From Phanerochaete sordida (taxonomy: Eukaryota; Basidiomycota; Agaricomycetes; Polyporales; Phanerochaetaceae), in contig BPQB01000005.1 of the NCBI GenBank assembly GCA_019973155.2, positions 186,001 through 250,000 on the forward strand: a stretch of DNA of 64,000 nucleotides, in the 5' to 3' direction. A model generated the notes under the pieces. It was given only the letters and a program-made list of their open reading frames with translations, was not told the origin of the DNA and made no database searches. Made by a program: the position numbers and the translations under genes. Shown in pieces: positions 58,539 to 64,000 of the stretch. How positions within the stretch are numbered: position 1 is the stretch's first letter; every line of letters begins with the position of its first letter.

Positions 58539-61291
58539 CTAATCGTTGCGCGATCGCGATCGCGAGCGCTGGCGTTGGCCTTGGGGGCCGTGCGGGTGGG
58601 TGCCATGCGGCGGCACGACGTCGTAGCCGCTCTGGCCGAGGTCTGCGGGGAGGATGGCGGTCTCGTCGAGGGCCTCGTGCGACAGCAGCGCGCGGCGCTC
58701 ATCGACGTCATCCTCGGCGACGTCTGGGCGAAGGAACTTCGGAGGCTGCACAAGGTTGTTGAATAGGAACGTGCCGTATCTGCGCGAGGTGTCAGCGAGC
58801 GCATGTGCACGAGTCCGAGGCGGCACGTACACCAAGAACGTGAAGCCGATAACCTGCAGCAGGGACACGGGCCACACGAGCTTCTCCCACCCGAGGCCCA
58901 GACTGATGATCCAGATGCTGAGTGTCCTGCAAGTATCGGTCAGGCTGCGCGCCGTGGCGCTGACATGCCGCGTGACACTGAGGCCGAAGAAGTTGAAGAG
59001 ACTGATACTGATAGCGATAGCGACGCCGCTCCAGAGGACGGTCGGCGTGTCGAGCATCTGGTGCAGCCCACGAGTGAGGTCGAAGAACGGCTGTGCGGAA
59101 GGCGGCAGCGACGGGCGGAGAACCGGCAGCAGAGGCATGAGGATGACGATGCTAAGCGCGCCGAACAAGCCCTCGTAGCCGACAGCGACGAGCGGCGCAA
59201 CGCTGTATCGAGACATGATCTTCTCTGTACATTGGCAGCGCAGTCAGCCCAAGTGTCCGGCGTCAAGCACGCAATGCTGTCGACGAACCTTCTACGACGA
59301 ACTGGGTTGCCGTACTGGGAACAAGAGGTGAGAAGGATGTCAGTGACACGTCGGCACGTCACACGCAGAGGGAACGGAGGCAAAGCGCAGAGGATCGAAG
59401 TGTGCATGTGAACTGGGCAGAGACGGAAAGGGAAGAAGCCTAGTCTATACGGCTCGTACCACGCCTCGTGTTCCTGGGAAGACCACGGAAGGCCTCCCTC
59501 GAGGATACGGGTCAAAAAGAAGAAAAAGGGATACACAGACGCGCGTCCACGAAGAGATAGGATAATGCAAAGGAGACTCACAACACTTGGGCGAAAAGGA
59601 TAAAGAAGACACCTGCGATACGCAAGTAAGCGACCTGCAATCCACGAAGTCGGGAAAGAGACCGTTTACCAAGGAGAACCTTGGTGACCTCTGGCTCCTC
59701 GATAGGTCCCGGCGGCGGTACGGGAGCGCTGGGGTCGCTGCCATTCATTGCGGAACCTACCAGCGCGGAGAACATCTGGATCGAACTGTCCTTGACGGCA
59801 TCCTTGACCATCGAGCCGCTGAATCCCACGAGGGATACACCGGCCATGACGGTCACCAGCGAGAGCCATCTGCCGAGGGAAAGGGCGGGTGAGGCTCGCG
59901 CTCCGCAGCGGAACCGAAAGTACGCACTGGTAGAGCCAGAGCCGGCGGCTGAGGAAGAGCACGCTGAGCACGCCCACAAATAGAACAAGCGCGCCTCGTG
60001 TCATCTGGTAGATCGAGACGGGCGTGTAGAGCAGGCCGACGTTCATAAGCTATGGCGTAAGAGGCGCGTCAGCTCTGTGCCAAACACCGCGAAGGGTGTC
60101 CTCGCCCGATTGCAGGACACGAAATGACGGCGGCCGCCGAGTGGCATGAACGCCACGAGGGGATCTAAACGGAAAGCGACGATCGATAGACAGGCAAGAA
60201 GCTAGCCTGCGCTTCTCGTCTCGGCGAGCTCGGAAGCGAGCGTACGCATGCCGCACTAGAAGAAGCCGGCCCATACAGCGGCGAAATACACGTTGCAGCA
60301 GCAGAACAGGGTAGCGGGGGCCCACGCAGGGCTAGAAGGGACTATGCGGAAAGCACTGCGCCGCAACGGGCACAGGTATCCCAGGCGTAAGATACGCTGA
60401 CGCGTCGGAGCGGACTTGCGAACTGCGCGCAAGTGAGCGACGCAGCGTCGCGGAGGGACATGTGATGCGGCAAGAACCCACGACGGTGCTTCTGACAACA
60501 GGAGCGGCGGTAACACGAAGGGAACGCGGAGCGTGAAACTCACCGTGGTACCGGTGAGATCACATGCAGCGGGCAGCCACAAGAGCAAATACGCCCAACC
60601 ACGCATAGGCCTGGTCTCTTCGTCCTTGAGCGCGAAAGACTCGTCCTCGACCGCGCCGTCGACGGAGGCCAGAGGCGGCGCGGAGAGCAGATCTTGCTGT
60701 GCATCTGCTTCGGTCGGCAGATGAACGGGTGGAGGGGTGCGCTTGCGACGGTTGTTGATGAGGGTGATTATGACCGGGAGGAAGCCTGTTTGTTGGTGCG
60801 GATGGTGATTGCGTGCGGTTGGGAAGGCATCCAAGATAGGGAGGGGGCGTCATATGACATGGCAAACGCGATAAGCGCGAGGCTAGCAAAGCACAGAGTC
60901 GTACGTACATAGCATCTCTCCGACTGCGGCGGAAGCACGCGCAGCCAGAATGGGGCAATGGAGCTGGTAAGTGACTGGTAGCTGGAAGCACAGCACGAGG
61001 AAGAGGCGTACGGAACATTTGCAGGGTCTGCCAGACGGGCTGCTCGTAGAGTACATGGTTACGTGGATTAGGGTCGTCGCAGTTCTCGACGCATTGCATG
61101 TCCTAGGAGGTGCGGTAAGCGAACGGATGATGCGATGGGTCGCGGTGGTTGAACATGCCTGCCACTTGCTCCATAATGAATTGCTGGAGCCCTGTCAGAG
61201 AATGAGGGTTGAATGGTTCTTGAGTGAGGTCGCTGCGCACCGTGATGAGCATGCCAGCGATGAGAATCGGGACATAGAGCGAGGAGGGCAT
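58539..61291 (-). CDS. SLC35F6-like integral membrane transporter (drug/metabolite transporter superfamily)
   Basis: Eleven exons give 481 aa: 61291-61241, 61191-61159, 61102-61012, 60923-60909, 60785-60544, 60049-59928, 59869-59670, 59612-59582, 59314-59289, 59224-58831 and 58779-58539. The family markers follow human SLC35F6 in order: TGSSNSLWSKWQ, VWQTLQMFLGEMLC, LPAACDLTGTTLMNVGL, YQMTRGALVLFVGVLSVLFL, FVVEEKIMSRYSVAPLVAVG with YEGLFG, FGLSVTRHVSATARSL and LSIWIISLGLGWE. About ten hydrophobic helices are expected. The C-terminus is a basic/acidic cytosolic tail. Human SLC35F6 is reported in lysosomes and mitochondria; the transported solute is unknown. Two introns are unusually long and one starts with GC. 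Confidence 0.88.
59315..59581 (-). other. 267-nt intron 8 of the SLC35F6-like gene
   Basis: It runs from GTGAGT to TTCCCAG and is roughly five times longer than the usual introns here. The flanking exons (31 and 26 nt) are very small. Confidence 0.7.
60050..60543 (-). other. 494-nt intron 5 of the SLC35F6-like gene
   Basis: Donor GTGAGT and acceptor CCATAG join LTGTT to LMNVGL, exactly where the family has continuous sequence, so the whole stretch appears to be removed. It is the longest intron in the window. The frame stays open for about 290 nt into the intron from the donor side. Confidence 0.7.
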
Positions 61292-61999
61292 GGTCGCCGT
61301 CGGTGTTCGAGAGACGGCTGGGGAGGCGCGGGCGCGGGGAGGCTCGAAGCGGGGGAGCGGGCGCCTGCGGGGGACGTCCGGATTGGGCTGGGGCGAGGCT
61401 ATTGGCAGCGTGGGAACTGGGCCGGATGCAATGCGCTGGTTGGTGGCCGAGCTTGGTGGCGCGTGCGAGAAGACGTGTGACCGGGAGAAGCAGGCGTGAC
61501 GGGCGGTGGTGGACGTCTCCGTCGCCCCAACGGCCCCGCCAAGCCTTCTGCAGTCCCGCCGGCTGCCTCCCGCTGCCTCACTGGGGGTCGACGTCGCTTG
61601 GGGCTCGCTGCGGCGGGCGGCGGCGTCTGGGACGGTGATCCGGGGGTGTGGCAACCTGCGTAGTCTCAGAAGACGTGCGGGTCGAGACTGCGCGGAACAG
61701 AAATAATTATGCAACCTTGAGGAAGCGGGGAAAGTGATCAGAGCCATCATCAGCCGTCGATGCGTCTTCTCTGCTTCCATCCAATAAACGCTATTCCATC
61801 TTTTCTCCATACAAAGCTACACCCACATGAGCCTCCCTGCCCATGTCCCATCCCCCTCCTCTCTTCTCCACCCCGTCCCCAACGCCCGCGCCGTCGTCCT
61901 CCGCGTCGCCCGCCGACCCCACCACGTTCCCCCCGCCGACCGAGAAGCCCCTCTCGTCGTGATCCCCGTCCTCGGCCCCGACGGCGACCGCCCCCGGCC
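61292..61999. other. Divergent region between the SLC35F6-like and arrestin genes
   Basis: This region holds the promoters of both genes. From about 61840 the + strand reads Pro/Ser-rich in one frame, then LVVIPVLGPDGDRPRP in another, before the called arrestin start (see findings). Confidence 0.45.
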
Positions 62000-64000
62000 A
62001 TGGTCCAGCTCTTCCTCACCACCACCAAAGGCAACGCTGGCTCTCGCCACTTTCCCTTCCAGGGGTTCCTCGGTCTCACCCCCGTGCGCGTGGACGGCGT
62101 CGTGCGCACCCGTCTCGAGGAGGACCAGAAGCCGATACAGGCCAAATCCATCACTGTCTCGGTCCGTGCATACGAGAACCGCCAGACCCGCCTGGGCACG
62201 ACACACACCCGCCTGCTCGTCGACTACAGCCAGACACTCTGGAAGAAGCCTGACGACCAGCCCTATGCCGACGTCGGTGACTTCGAGTCGACGTTCAAAA
62301 TCACGCTCCCAAAGCGCGTCGCGGGCTTCAGCACCGCGAACTACCAAGACTACAGGACGTTCTGGAGGGTGGAAGCTGGTATGTCGCGGTGTCTCGCCCG
62401 TCGCTGTTCGCTCTCACTGACGGACCCTTGGATCTATCTGCCCTTCCCGCGCCCATCTGTCAATTCAAATCTGACAATCCTTGTCCCGATGCACGCGACG
62501 ACGATCGGCCCGCTTTGGTGTGTGCACTCTGTGTTTGATCGGCCTCCTTATGCGCGCACCGACGGCTCACAGTTCTTGAGCACGTACCAATGGCCTCGGT
62601 CGGCACGAGGTTACTCAAGCAGTTCGATATCCTGCTCATGCGGTATGACATCCCCCCTCCGCTTCCGCCGCCATCTCCGTCACTAGCCGCCTTGGCCGTC
62701 CCGTCCTCGTCAAGTCCGACGCCCATACTCTCGCTCGCGACGAACAAGCCCCGAGCCCCCGTTCTCCACTACAACCTCTCCACGCCCATGTACCCTATAG
62801 GCCCGTCAGATCTTCTCTTCACCTCCCTCTTCATTCGCCCGCTCGACGCGTCAGTGACGATCCGAAGCGTGTCGCTTCTTGTCGAACGGCGAATAGACCT
62901 CCATGACCTCGAGTTTCCGCCGCCAACACCACAAGGCTCCGGCCAAGGTCCGCAGATAGCCGTATCGAGCACCCTGCCGGACCCGGAACCAATTGAACAC
63001 GACGGATTCGCGTACGGTGCGCCATCGCCAAGCGCGATGACACTGGATTCGGTAGCGTCCACGAGTACTGTGACGTCGCGCTCGCCTCTGTTACCCCCGC
63101 CGCCTGTGTCCGCATCTTCTTCTTCGTCTTCTACGCCACCGACATCTCCAGCATCGCCTTCGTCATATGCATATACCTCACCACCAACAACAGCAGACAG
63201 CATACATCATCACAGAACCCTCACATCAACTGTTGCGGCCGCTGAGGGCACATCATTCGCACTCGATAGAGACACGGGCGTGTGGAACAAAACGATCTCC
63301 CTGCAATGGCCTGCAGCACGGAGCCACACTAGATGGGCGATGGGTGAGACTATGCGGGGGAGTCTCGGAGCTGTGAGCTTCTGGGTCCGGGTGAAGGTGC
63401 GCATCGCCTGCGGAGCCGACCATTCATACCACTAACCTGAAGCAGGTCATCGTCACATCGCCATCTGGAACCGAATCGATAGATCTCGCTCCACGGGAGC
63501 TTCTAGTCGTCTTGACAAACGACGCCGAGCGCCGACATGCGCTAGCTGTCTTTGCGGAAGCACGTTCGGCCTCGAAAGGGCGCAACTCGTCTTCTCGGCC
63601 GGGGACGTCGAACGACGCGCCCCCGCTATCGTCATCGCCCGACGGATCAACCCCTTACTCGCCGCCGAAGAGCGCAGGGACGACGACGACCTCGGGGCGC
63701 GCGCCCTCGGCGAGCGTCTCGACGCCGTCGTCTACAGCGGTATCGCCTGCCGCCGCGGACTCCCACCCGGGGTCGACGGGGAAGAGCCACGGGAAGCCGA
63801 AGAAGTCGCGCCGGCCGCACACTTCAGCGGGCCCCCGGGACAGCGTCGACGTCCAGGTGGGCGGTGCTGTCCCCGTCCCCGTCCCGTTGCCTGTGCCCGC
63901 ACACGGCTACGCGTCGTCGTCGAGCCAGCAGCCAGGGAACGACCGATATCTGCCGCAGTCTTTTGGCAACCCTTTGCTTTCTCCGCCTCGGAATACCCAC
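62000..64000 (+). CDS. Arrestin-domain protein, 3' end outside the window
   Basis: Three exons are visible (62000-62378, 62573-63396, 63446 to the window edge, still open), giving about 586 residues so far. The arrestin-like N-terminal fold is seen in AKSITVSVRAYENRQTRLG, HTRLLVDYSQTLWKKP, ADVGDFESTFKITLPKRVAG with FSTANYQDYRTFWRVEAVLEHV, and VGTRLLKQFDILLMRYD. A second domain region follows with LHYNLSTPMYPIGPSDLLFTSLFI, interrupted by Ser/Pro-rich loops. The visible C-terminal part is Ser/Pro/Thr-rich and disordered. Fungal alpha-arrestins recruit ubiquitin ligases to membrane transporters; whether this one carries PY motifs cannot be seen. The start at 62000 is uncertain. Intron 1 (194 nt) is longer than usual. 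Confidence 0.8.

Noticed and set aside
61760..61999. In-frame 5' extension of the arrestin ORF
   Set aside because: The extension is almost pure Pro/Arg low-complexity and its ATG lacks support; the better start is the ATG at 62000.

Overview
The window is nuclear DNA from a filamentous basidiomycete, most likely an Agaricomycete. The genes are dense and GC-rich, on both strands, and split by many short GT-AG introns, mostly about 48-65 nt, often with a CTGAC/CTAAC-like branch sequence. The encoded proteins are fungal. I rebuilt each gene by joining exons by eye, checking splice sites and reading phase. All exon coordinates are manual models and would need RNA evidence. I saw no rRNA or CRISPR array and no convincing tRNA or transposon. 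The tRNA search was by eye only.

Left part (1-10.4 kb): this is the accessory-looking section. It holds a TmpA-like membrane oxidoreductase (-), an intradiol-dioxygenase-like protein (+) and a secreted type-B carboxylesterase (+), separated by about 2 kb stretches in which I recognise nothing. From 10.9 kb onward the order is housekeeping-like: NDC80 (-) and MOG1 (+) share a divergent promoter, followed by an Atg38/NRBF2-like MIT protein (-), an unrecognised 201-aa protein (+), CCT1 (+), CDC27/APC3 (+), an unrecognised acidic 338-aa protein (+), an SRR1-like protein (-), TMA20/MCT-1 (-), an F-box protein (+), a CBP4/UQCC3-like assembly factor (+), the clamp-loader subunit RFC4 (-) and the CAF-1 large subunit (+).

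Right part (37-64 kb): SPC24 (-), two tandem zinc-free medium-chain dehydrogenases (-), exportin XPO1/CRM1 (-), the AAA ATPase AFG2 (-), a ribosome-associated Hsp70 of the Ssb type (-), mitochondrial ribosomal protein uS2m (+), anthranilate synthase TRP2 (-), SHQ1 (+), an SLC35F6-like transporter (-) and an arrestin-domain protein (+) that runs off the right edge.

How the genes fit together: several products belong to shared processes. NDC80 and SPC24 are two of the four Ndc80-complex subunits, and APC3 also acts in mitosis. RFC4 and CAF-1 both work through PCNA and are divergently transcribed. MOG1 and XPO1 belong to the Ran transport system. AFG2, TMA20 and Ssb act in ribosome biogenesis or translation. 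I did not find a clearly new multi-gene system. The points most worth checking are unusual introns and very small exons, a tandem dehydrogenase duplication with different intron content, two unrecognised spliced genes, several compact divergent promoters and a possible reading-frame break at the 5' end of the arrestin gene.
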